Below, piece by piece: positions 10,901-23,300 of a DNA stretch of 64,000 nt. Where the stretch lies: NCBI GenBank assembly GCA_034231615.1, contig CM067309.1:27179661-27243660 (forward strand). The letters are read 5' to 3'. The position numbers were made by a program, and so were the translations under genes. Within the stretch, counting starts at the first letter, position 1. Every line of letters begins with the position of its first letter. The DNA comes from Meghimatium bilineatum. Taxonomy: Eukaryota > Mollusca > Gastropoda > Stylommatophora > Philomycidae. The notes below the pieces were generated by a model. The model had not been told where the DNA came from. It saw only the letters and a program-made list of their open reading frames with translations, and did no database searches.

Positions 10901-13148
10901 TGTGTATCTATGAATAGTGGGGAATGTGTATCTATGAATAGCGAGGAATGTGTATCTATGAATAGCGGGGAATGTGTATCTATGAATAGTGGGGAATGTG
11001 TATCTATGAATAGCGAGGAATGTGTATCTATGAATAGCGAGGAATGTGTATCTATGAATAGCGAGGAATGTGTATCTATTAATAGCGAGGAATGTGTATC
11101 TATGAATAGCGGGGAATGTGTATCTATGAATAGCGAGGAATGTGTATCTATGAATAGCGAGGAATGTGTATCTATGAATAGCGAGGAATGTGTATCTATG
11201 AATAGCGAGGAATGTGTATCTATGAATAGCGAGGAATGTGTATCTATGAATAGCGGGGAATGTGTATCTATGAATAGCGAGGAATGTGTATCTATGAATA
11301 GCGAGGAATGTGTATCTATGAATAGCGAGGAATGTGTATCTATGAATAGCGAGGAATGTGTATCTATGAATAGCGAGGAGTGTGTATCTATGAATAGCGA
11401 GGAGTGTGTATCTATGAATAGCGAGGACTGTGTATCTATGAATAGCGAGGAGTGTGTATCTATGAATAGCGAGGAGTGTGTATCTATGAATAGTGGGTAT
11501 CGTGCATTTATGAATAGCGAGGAGTGTGTATCTATGAATAGCGGGGAATGTGTATCTATGAATAGCGGGTATCGTGCATCTATGAATAGCGGGTATCGTG
11601 CATCTATGAATAGCGGGTATCGTGCATCTATGGATAGCGGGGAGTGTGTATCTATGAATAGCGAGGAGTGTGTATCTATGAATAGTGGGGAATGTGTATC
11701 TATGAATAGCGAGGAATGTGTATCTATGAATATCGGGTATCGTGCATCTATGAATAGCGAGGAGTGTGTATCTATGAATAGCGAGGAGTGTTTATCTATG
11801 AATAGCGAGGAGTGTGTATCTATGAATAGTGGGGAATGTGTATCTATGAATAGCGAGGAGTGTGTATAAATGAATAGTGGGGGATGTGTATCTATGAATA
11901 GCGGGTATCGTGCATCTATGAATAGCGAGGAATGTGTATCTATGAATAGCGGAGAATGTGTATCTATGAATAGTGGAGAATGTGTATCTATGAATAGCGA
12001 GAAATGTGTATCTATGAATAGCGAGGAATGTGTATCTATGAATAGCGGGGAATGTGTATGTATGAATAGTGGGGAATGTGTATCTATGAATAGTGGGGAA
12101 TGTGTATCTATGAATAGCGAGGAATGTGTATCTATGAATAGCGAGGAATGTGTATCTATGAATAGCGAGGAATGTGTATCTATGAATAGCGAGGAATATG
12201 TATCTATAAATAGCGGGTATCGTGTATCTATGAATAGCGAGGAATGTGTATCTATGAATAGCGGGTATCGTGTATCTATGAATAGCGAGGAATGTGTATC
12301 TATGAATAGCGGGTATCGTGTATCTATGAATAGCGAGGAATGTGTATCTATGAATAGCGGGGAATGTGTATCTATGAATAGCGGGGAATGTGTATCTATG
12401 AATAACGGGTATCGTGTATCTATGAATAGCGAGGAATGTGTATCTATGAATAGCGAGGAATGTGTATCTATGAATAGCGGGGAATGTGTATCTATGAATA
12501 GTGGGGAATGTGTATCTATGAATAGCGAGGAATGTGTATCTATGAATATTGGGGAATGTGTATCTATGAATAGCGGGGAATGTGTATCTATGAATAGCGG
12601 GGAATGTGTATCTATGAATAGCGGGGAATGTGTATCTATGAATAGTGGGGAATGTGTATCTATGAATAGCGGGGAATGTGTATCTATGAATAGCGGGGAA
12701 TATGTATCTATGAATAGCGGGTATCGTGTATCTATGAATAGCGAGGAATGTGTATCTATGAATAGCGCGGAATGTGTATCTATGAATAGTGGGGAATGTG
12801 TATCGATGAATAGCGGGTATCGTGCATCTATGAATAGCGAGGAGTGTGCATCTATGAATAGCGGGGAATGTGTATCTATGAATAGTAGGGAATGTGTATC
12901 TATGAATAGCGAGGAATGTGTATTTATGAATAGCGGGGAATGTGTAGCTATGAATAGTGGGGAATGTGTATCTATGAATAGCGAGGAATGTGTATCTATG
13001 AATAGCGGGTATCGTGCATCTTTGAATAGCGAGGAGTGTGTATCTATGAATAGCGAGGATTGTTTATCTATGAATAGCGAGGAGTGTGTATCAATGAATA
13101 GTGGGGAATGTGTATCTATGAATAGCGAGGAGTGTGTATCTATGAATA

Positions 13149-14996
13149 GTGGGGGATGTGTATCTATGAATAGTGGGTATCGTGCATCTATGAATAGCGA
13201 GGAATGTGTATCTATGAATAGCGGAGAATGTGTATCTATGAATAGTGGAGAATGTGTATCTATGAATAGCGAGAAATGTGTATCTATGAATAGCGAGGAA
13301 TGTGTATCTATGAATAGCGGGGAATGTGTATCTATGAATAGTGATGAATGTGTATCTATGAATAGCGAGGAATGTGTATCTATGAATAGCGAGGAATGTG
13401 TATCTATGAATAGCGAGGAATGTGTATCTATGAATAGCGAGGAATATGTATCTATAAATAGCGGGTATCGTGTATCTATGAATAGCGAGGAATGTGTATC
13501 TATGAATAGCGGGTATCGTGTATCTATGAATAGCGAGGAATGTGTATCTATGAATAGCGGGTATCGTGTATCTATGAATAGCGAGGAATGTGTATCTATG
13601 AATAGCGGGGAATGTGTATCTATGAATAGCGGGGAATGTGTATCTATGAATAACGGGTATCGTGTATCTATGAATAGCGAGGAATGTGTATCTATGAATA
13701 GCGAGGAATGTGTATCTATGAATAGCGGGGAATGTGTATCTATGAATAGTGGGGAATGTGTATCTATGAATAGCGAGGAATGTGTATCTATGAATAGTGG
13801 GGAATGTGTATCTATGAATAGCGGGGAATGTGTATCTATGAATAGCGGGGAATGTGTATCTATGAATAGCGGGGAATGTGTATCTATGAATAGTGGGGAA
13901 TGTGTACCTATGAATAGCGGGGAATGTGTATCTATGAATAGCGGGGAATATGTATCTATGAATAGCGGGTATCGTGTATCTATGAATAGCGAGGAATGTG
14001 TATCTATGAATAGCGGGGAATGTGTATCTATGAATAGTGGGGAATGTGTATCTATGAATAGCGAGGAATGTGTATCTATGAATAGCGGGGAATGTGTATC
14101 TATGAATAGTGGGGAATGTGTATCTATGAATAGCGAGGAATGTGTATCTATGAATAGCGAGGAATGTGTATCTATGAATAGCGAGGAATGTGTATCTATG
14201 AATAGCGAGGAATGTGTATCTATGAATAGCGGGGAATGTGTATCTATGAATAGCGAGGAATGTGTATCTATGAATAGCGAGGAATGTGTATCTATGAATA
14301 GCGAGGAATGTGTATCTATGAATAGCGAGGAATGTGTATCTATGAATAGCGAGGAATGTGTATCTATGAATAGCGGGGAATGTGTATCTATGAATAGCGA
14401 GGAATGTGTATCTATGAATAGCGAGGAATGTGTATCTATGAATAGCTGGGAATGTGTATCTATGAATAGCGAGGAATGTGTATCTATGAATAGCGAGGAA
14501 TGTGTATCTATGAATAGCGAGGAGTGTGTATCTATGAATAGCGAGGACTGTGTATCTATGAATAGCGAGGAGTGTGTATCTATGAATAGTGGGGAATGTG
14601 TATCTATGAATAGCGGGTATATTGCATTTATGAATAGCGAGGAGTGTGTATCTATGAATAGCGGGGAATGTGTATCTATGAATAGCGGGTATCGTGCATC
14701 TATGAATAGCGGGTATCGTGCATCTATGAATAGCGGGTATCGTGCATCTATGGATAGCGGGGAGTGTGTATCTATGAATAGCGAGGAGTGTGTATCTATG
14801 AATAGTGGGGAATGTGTATCTATGAATAGCGAGGAATGTGTATCTATGAATAGCGGGTATCGTGCCTCTATGAATAGCGAAGAGTGTGTATCTATGAATA
14901 GCGAGGAGTGTTTATCTATGAATAGCGAGGAGTGTGTATCTATGAATAGTGGGGAATGTGTATCTATGAATAGCGAGGAGTGTGTATCTATGAATA
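13149..14996 (+). repeat. Representative full higher-order repeat unit, 77 monomers
   Basis: Delimited by the rare agt-ggg-gga-tgt monomer at 13149 and 14997, a distance of 1848 bp. The next upstream full unit, 10005-11877, is 78 monomers. The unit contains in order the gag-aaa monomer, three ggg-tat-cgt monomers alternating with gag-gaa, the aataac marker, a run of ggg-gaa monomers ending in gaa-tat, a gag-gaa run ending in gag-gac, a tripled ggg-tat-cgt block and the atg-gat-agc monomer. Shorter units (48, 49, 53 and 66 monomers) lack internal blocks of this order. Confidence 0.8.
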
Positions 14997-16274
14997 GTGG
15001 GGGATGTGTATCTATGAATAGCGGGTATCGTGCATCTATGAATAGCGAGGAATGTGTATCTATGAATAGCGGAGAATGTGTATCTATGAATAGTGGAGAA
15101 TGTGTATCTATGAATAGCGAGAAATGTGTATCTATGAATAGCGAGGAATGTGTATCTATGAATAGCGGGGAATGTGTATGTATGAATAGTGGGGAATGTG
15201 TATCTATGAATAGTGGGGAATGTGTATCTATGAATAGCGAGGAATGTGTATCTATGAATAGCGAGGAATGTGTATCTATGAATAGCGAGGAATGTGTATC
15301 TATGAATAGCGAGGAATATGTATCTATAAATAGCGGGTATCGTGTATCTATGAATAGCGAGGAATGTGTATCTATGAATAGCGGGTATCGTGTATCTATG
15401 AATAGCGAGGAATGTGTATCTATGAATAGCGGGTATCGTGTATCTATGAATAGCGAGGAATTTGTATCTATGAATAGCGGGGAATGTGTATCTATGAATA
15501 TCGGGGAATGTGTATCTATGAATAACGGGTATCGTGTATCTATGAATAGCGAGGAATGTGTATCTATGAATAGCGAGGAATGTGTATCTATGAATAGCGG
15601 GGAATGTGTATCTATGAATAGTGGGGAATGTGTATCTATGAATAGCGAGGAATGTGTATCTATGAATAGTGGGGAATGTGTATCTATGAATAGCGGGGAA
15701 TGTGTATCTATGAATAGCGGGGAATGTGTATCTATGAATAGCGGGGAATGTGTATCTATGAATAGTGGGGAATGTGTATCTATGAATAGCGGGGAATGTG
15801 TATCTATGAATAGCGGGGAATATGTATCTATGAATAGCGGGTATCGTGTATCTATGAATAGCGAGGAATGTGTATCTATGAATAGCGGGGAATGTGTATC
15901 TATGAATAGTGGGGAATGTGTATCTATGAATAGCGAGGAATGTGTATCTATGAATAGCGGGGAATGTGTATCTATGAATAGTGGGGAATGTGTATCTATG
16001 AATAGCGAGGAATGTGTAACTATGAATAGCGAGGAATGTGTATCTATGAATAGCGAGGATTGTTTATCTATGAATAGCGAGGAGTGTGTATCTATGAATA
16101 GTGGGGAATGTGTATCTATGTATAGCGAGGAGTGTGTATCTATGAATAGTGGGGGATGTGTATCTATGAATAGTGGGTATCGTGCATCTATGAATAGCGA
16201 GGAATGTGTATCTATGAATAGCGGAGAATGTGTATCTATGAATAGTGGAGAATGTGTATCTATGAATAGCGAGA

Positions 16275-17570
16275 AATGTGTATCTATGAATAGCGAGGAA
16301 TGTGTATCTATGAATAGCGGGGAATGTGTATCTATGAATAGTGATGAATGTGTATCTATGAATAGCGAGGAATGTGTATCTATGAATAGCGAGGAATGTG
16401 TATCTATGAATAGCGAGGAATGTGTATCTATGAATAGCGAGGAATATGTATCTATAAATAGCGGGTATCGTGTATCTATGAATAGCGAGGAATGTGTATC
16501 TATGAATAGCGGGTATCGTGTATCTATGAATAGCGAGGAATGTGTATCTATGAATAGCGGGTATCGTGTATCTATGAATAGCGAGGAATGTGTATCTATG
16601 AATAGCGGGGAATGTGTATCTATGAATAGCGGGGAATGTGTATCTATGAATAACAGGTATCGTGTATCTATGAATAGCGAGGAATGTGTATCTATGAATA
16701 GCGAGGAATGTGTATCTATGAATAGCGGGGAATGTGTATCTATGAATAGTGGGGAATGTGTATCTATGAATAGCGAGGAATGTGTATCTATGAATAGTGG
16801 GGAATGTGTATCTATGAATAGCGGGGAATGTGTATCTATGAATAGCGGGGAATGTGTATCTATGAATAGCGGGGAATGTGTATCTATGAATAGTGGGGAA
16901 TGTGTATCTATGAATAGCGGGGAATGTGTATCTATGAATAGCGGGGAATATGTATCTATGAATAGCGGGTATCGTGTATCTATGAATAGCGGGGAATGTG
17001 TATCTATGAATAGCGGGGAATGTGTATCTATGAATAGTGGGGAATGTGTATCTATGAATAGCGAGGAATGTGTATCTATGAATAGCGGGGAATGTGTATC
17101 TATGAATAGTGGGGAATGTGTATCTTTGAATAGCGAGGAATGTGTATCTATGAATAGCGAGGAATGTGTATCTATGAATAGCGAGGAATGTGTATCTATG
17201 AATAGCGAGGAATGTGTATCTATGAATAGCGGGGAATGTGTATCTATGAATAGCGAGGAATGTGTATCTATGAATAGCGAGGAATGTGTATCTATGAATA
17301 GCGAGGAATGTGTATCTATGAATAGCGAGGAATGTGTATCTATGAATAGCGAGGAATGTGTATCTATGAATAGCGGGGAATGTGTATCTATGAATAGCGA
17401 GGAATGTGTATCTATGAATAGCGAGGAATGTGTATCTATGAATAGCGAGGAATGTGTATCTATGAATAGCGAGGAATGTGTATCTATGAATAGCGAGGAA
17501 TGTGTATCTATGAATAGCGAGGAGTGTGTATCTATGAATAGCGAGGACTGTGTATCTATGAATAGCGAGG
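16275..17570 (+). repeat. 1296-bp tandem segmental duplication, copy 1
   Basis: Matches 17571-18866 at an offset of 1296 bp (54 monomers). Markers shared only by the pair include aataacagg (16652 and 17948) and a ttg-for-atg change (17124 and 18420). Identity stops at 16274 and 17572, where single bases differ. No differences were noticed within the copies. Confidence 0.85.
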
Positions 17571-18866
17571 AATGTGTATCTATGAATAGCGAGGAATGTG
17601 TATCTATGAATAGCGGGGAATGTGTATCTATGAATAGTGATGAATGTGTATCTATGAATAGCGAGGAATGTGTATCTATGAATAGCGAGGAATGTGTATC
17701 TATGAATAGCGAGGAATGTGTATCTATGAATAGCGAGGAATATGTATCTATAAATAGCGGGTATCGTGTATCTATGAATAGCGAGGAATGTGTATCTATG
17801 AATAGCGGGTATCGTGTATCTATGAATAGCGAGGAATGTGTATCTATGAATAGCGGGTATCGTGTATCTATGAATAGCGAGGAATGTGTATCTATGAATA
17901 GCGGGGAATGTGTATCTATGAATAGCGGGGAATGTGTATCTATGAATAACAGGTATCGTGTATCTATGAATAGCGAGGAATGTGTATCTATGAATAGCGA
18001 GGAATGTGTATCTATGAATAGCGGGGAATGTGTATCTATGAATAGTGGGGAATGTGTATCTATGAATAGCGAGGAATGTGTATCTATGAATAGTGGGGAA
18101 TGTGTATCTATGAATAGCGGGGAATGTGTATCTATGAATAGCGGGGAATGTGTATCTATGAATAGCGGGGAATGTGTATCTATGAATAGTGGGGAATGTG
18201 TATCTATGAATAGCGGGGAATGTGTATCTATGAATAGCGGGGAATATGTATCTATGAATAGCGGGTATCGTGTATCTATGAATAGCGGGGAATGTGTATC
18301 TATGAATAGCGGGGAATGTGTATCTATGAATAGTGGGGAATGTGTATCTATGAATAGCGAGGAATGTGTATCTATGAATAGCGGGGAATGTGTATCTATG
18401 AATAGTGGGGAATGTGTATCTTTGAATAGCGAGGAATGTGTATCTATGAATAGCGAGGAATGTGTATCTATGAATAGCGAGGAATGTGTATCTATGAATA
18501 GCGAGGAATGTGTATCTATGAATAGCGGGGAATGTGTATCTATGAATAGCGAGGAATGTGTATCTATGAATAGCGAGGAATGTGTATCTATGAATAGCGA
18601 GGAATGTGTATCTATGAATAGCGAGGAATGTGTATCTATGAATAGCGAGGAATGTGTATCTATGAATAGCGGGGAATGTGTATCTATGAATAGCGAGGAA
18701 TGTGTATCTATGAATAGCGAGGAATGTGTATCTATGAATAGCGAGGAATGTGTATCTATGAATAGCGAGGAATGTGTATCTATGAATAGCGAGGAATGTG
18801 TATCTATGAATAGCGAGGAGTGTGTATCTATGAATAGCGAGGACTGTGTATCTATGAATAGCGAGG
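17571..18866 (+). repeat. 1296-bp tandem segmental duplication, copy 2
   Basis: Second copy, directly adjacent to copy 1. Both ends lie inside ordinary gag-gaa monomers, consistent with out-of-register exchange at monomer homology. Confidence 0.85.
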
Positions 18867-20330
18867 AGTGTGTATCTATGAATAGTGGGGAATGTGTATC
18901 TATGAATAGCGGGTATATTGCATTTATGAATAGCGAGGAGTGTGTATCTATGAATAGCGGGGAATGTGTATCTATGAATAGCGGGTATCGTGCATCTATG
19001 AATAGCGGGTATCGTGCATCTATGAATAGCGGGTATCGTGCATCTATGGATAGCGGGGAGTGTGTATCTATGAATAGCGAGGAGTGTGTATCTATGAATA
19101 GTGGGGAATGTGTATCTATGAATAGCGAGGAATGTGTATCTATGAATAGCGGGTATCGTGCATCTATGAATAGCGAAGAGTGTGTATCTATGAATAGCGA
19201 GGAGTGTTTATCTATGAATAGCGAGGAGTGTGTATCTATGAATAGTGGGGAATGTGTATCTATGAATAGCGAGGAGTGTGTATCTATGAATAGTGGGGGA
19301 TGTGTATCTATGAATAGCGGGTATCGTGCATCTATGAATAGCGAGGAATGTGTATCTATGAATAGCGGAGAATGTGTATCTATGAATAGTGGAGAATGTG
19401 TATCTATGAATAGCGAGAAATGTGTATCTATGAATAGCGAGGAATGTGTATCTATGAATAGCGGGGAATGTGTATGTATGAATAGTGGGGAATGTGTATC
19501 TATGAATAGTGGGGAATGTGTATCTATGAATAGCGAGGAATGTGTATCTATGAATAGCGAGGAATGTGTATCTATGAATAGCGAGGAATGTGTATCTATG
19601 AATAGCGAGGAATATGTATCTATAAATAGCGGGTATCGTGTATCTATGAATAGCGAGGAATGTGTATCTATGAATAGCGGGTATCGTGTATCTATGAATA
19701 GCGAGGAATGTGTATCTATGAATAGCGGGTATCGTGTATCTATGAATAGCGAGGAATGTGTATCTATGAATAGCGGGGAATGTGTATCTATGAATATCGG
19801 GGAATGTGTATCTATGAATAACGGGTATCGTGTATCTATGAATAGCGAGGAATGTGTATCTATGAATAGCGAGGAATGTGTATCTATGAATAGCGGGGAA
19901 TGTGTATCTATGAATAGTGGGGAATGTGTATCTATGAATAGCGAGGAATGTGTATCTATGAATAGTGGGGAATGTGTATCTATGAATAGCGGGGAATGTG
20001 TATTAATGAATAGCGGGGAATGTGTATCTATGAATAGCGGGGAATGTGTATCTATGAATAGTGGGGAATGTGTATCTATGAATAGCGGGGAATGTGTATC
20101 TATGAATAGCGGGGAATATGTATCTATGAATAGCGGGTATCGTGTATCTATGAATAGCGAGGAATGTGTATCTATGAATAGCGGGGAATGTGTATCTATG
20201 AATAGTGGGGAATGTGTATCTATGAATAGCGAGGAATGTGTATCTATGAATAGCGGGGAATGTGTATCTATGAATAGTGGGGAATGTGTATCTATGAATA
20301 GCGAGGAATGTGTAACTATGAATAGCGAGG
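18867..20330 (+). repeat. Segment duplicated from about 14571-16034 (offset 4296 bp)
   Basis: Rare variants recur at a constant offset of 179 monomers: ggg-tat-att near 14623 and 18919, aat-atc-ggg near 15500 and 19796, and gta-act near 16017 and 20313. A few private differences exist (for example ttt at 15471, and ttaatg at 20003), so it predates the 1296-bp duplication or has simply drifted. Confidence 0.75.
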
Positions 20331-23300
20331 AATGTGTAACTATGAATAGCGAGGAATGTGTATCTATGAATAGCGAGGAATGTGTATCTATGAATAGCGA
20401 GGAATGTGTATCTATGAATATCGGGGAATGTGTATCTATGAATAGCGAGGAATGTGTATCTATGAATAGCGAGGAATGTGTATCTATGAATAGCGAGGAA
20501 TGTGTATCTATGAATAGCGGGTATCGTGCATCTATGAATAGCGGGTATCGTGCATCTATGAATAGCGGGTATCGTGCATCTATGGATAGCGGGGAGTGTG
20601 TATCTATGAATAGCGAGGAGTGTGTATCTATGAATAGTGGGGAATGTGTATCTATGAATAGCGAGGAATGTGTATCTATGAATAGCGGGTATCGTGCATC
20701 TATGAATAGCGAGGAGTGTGTATCTATGAATAGCGAGGAGTGTTTATCTATGAATAGCGAGAAGTGTGTATCTATGAATAGTGGGGAATGTGTATCTATG
20801 AATAGCGGGGAATGTGTATGTATGAATAGTGGGGAATGTGTATCTATGAATAGTGGGGAATGTGTATCTATGAATAGCGAGGAATGTGTATCTATGAATA
20901 GCGAGGAATGTGTATCTATGAATAGCGAGGAATGTGTATCTATGAATAGCGAGGAATATGTATCTATAAAAAGCGGGTATCGTGTATCTATGAATAGCGA
21001 GGAATGTGTATCTATGAATAGCGGGTATCGTGTATCTATGAATAGCGAGGAATGTGTATCTATGAATAGCGGGTATCGTGTATCTATGAATAGCGAGGAA
21101 TGTGTATCTATGAATAGCGGGGAATGTGTATCTATGAATAGCGGGGAATGTGTATCTATGAATAACGGGTATCGTGTATCTAAGAATAGCGAGGAATGTG
21201 TATCTATGAATAGCGAGGAATGTGTATCTATGAATAGCGGGGAATGTGTATCTATGAATAGTGGGGAATGTGTATCTATGAATAGCGAGGAATGTGTATC
21301 TATGAATAGTGGGGAATGTGTATCTATGAATAGCGGGGAATGTGTATCTATGAATAGCGGGGAATGTGTATCTATGAATAGCGGGGAATGTGTATCTATG
21401 AATAGTGGGGAATGTGTATCTATGAATAGCGGGGAATGTGTATCTATGAATAGCGGGGAATATGTATCTATGAATAGCGGGTATCGTGTATCTATGAATA
21501 GCGAGGAATGTGTATCTATGAATAGCGGGGAATGTGTATCTATGAATAGTGGGGAATGTGTATCGATGAATCGCGGGTATCGTGCATCTATGAATAGCGA
21601 GGAGTGTGCATCTATGAATAGCGGGGAATGTGTATCTATGAATAGTAGGGAATGTGTATCTATGAATAGCGAGGAATGTGTATTTATGAATAGCGGGGAA
21701 TGTGTATCTATGAATAGTGGGGAATGTGTATCTATGAATAGCGAGGAATGTGTATCTATGAATAGCGGGTATCGTGCATCTATGAATAGCGAGGAGTGTG
21801 TATCTATGAATAGCGAGGAATGTGTATCTATGAATAGCGAGGAATGTGTATCTATGAATAGCGAGGAATGTGTATCTATGAATAGCGAGGAATGTGTATC
21901 TATGAATAGCGAGGAGTGTGTATCTATGAATAGTGGGGAATGTGTATCTATGAATAGCGAGGAATGTGTATCTATGAATAGCGGGTATCGTGCATCTATG
22001 AATAGCGAGGAGTGTGTATCTATGAATAGTGAGGAGTGTTTATCTATGAATAGCGAGGAGTGTGTATCTATGAATAGTGGGGAATGTGTATCTATGAATA
22101 GCGAGGAGTGTGTATCTATGAATAGTGGGGGATGTGTATCTATGAATAGCGGGTATCGTGCATCTATGAATAGCGAGGAATGTGTATCTATGAATAGCGG
22201 AGAATGTGTATCTATGAATAGTGGAGAATGTGTATCTATGAATAGCGAGAAATGTGTATCTATGAATAGCGAGGAATGTGTATCTATGAATAGCGGGGAA
22301 TGTGTATGTATGAATAGTGGGGAATATGTATCTATGAATAGTGGGGAATGTGTATCTATGAATAGCGAGGAATGTGTATCTATGAATAGCGAGGAATGTG
22401 TATCTATGAATAGCGAGGAATGTGTATCTATGAATAGCGAGGAATATGTATCTATAAATAGCGGGTATCGTGTATCTATGAATAGCGAGGAATGTGTATC
22501 TATGAATAGCGTGTATCGTGTATCTATGAATAGCGAGGAATGTGTATCTATGAATAGCGGGTATCGTGTATCTATGAATAGCGAGGAATGTGTATCTATG
22601 AATAGCGGGGAATGTGTATCTATGAATAGCGGGGAATGTGTATCTATGAATAACGGGTATCGTGTATCTATGAATAGCGAGGAATGTGTATCTATGAATA
22701 GCGAGGAATGTGTATCTATGAATAGCGGGGAATGTGTATCTATGAATAGTGGGGAATGTGTATCTATGAATAGCGAGGAATGTGTATCTATGAATAGTGG
22801 GGAATGTGTATCTATGAATAGCGGGGAATGTGTATCTATGAATAGCGGGGAATGTGTATCTATGAATAGCGGGGAATGTGTATCTATGAATAGTGGGGAA
22901 TGTGTATCTATGAATAGCGGGGAATGTGTATCTATGAATAGCGGGGAATATGTATCTATGAATAGCGGGTATCGTGTATCTATGAATAGCGAGGAATGTG
23001 TATCTATGAATAGCGGGGAATGTGTATCTATGAATAGTGGGGAATGTGTATCTATGAATAGCGAGGAATGTGTATCTATGAATAGCGGGGAATGTGTATC
23101 TATGAATAGTGGGGAATGTGTATCTATGAATAGCGAGGAATGTGTATCTATGAATAGCGAGGAATGTGTATCTATGAATAGCGAGGAATGTGTATCTATG
23201 AATAGCGAGGAATGTGTATCTATGAATAGCGGGGAATGTGTATCTATGAATAGCGAGGAATGTGTATCTATGAATAGCGAGGAATGTGTATCTATGAATA

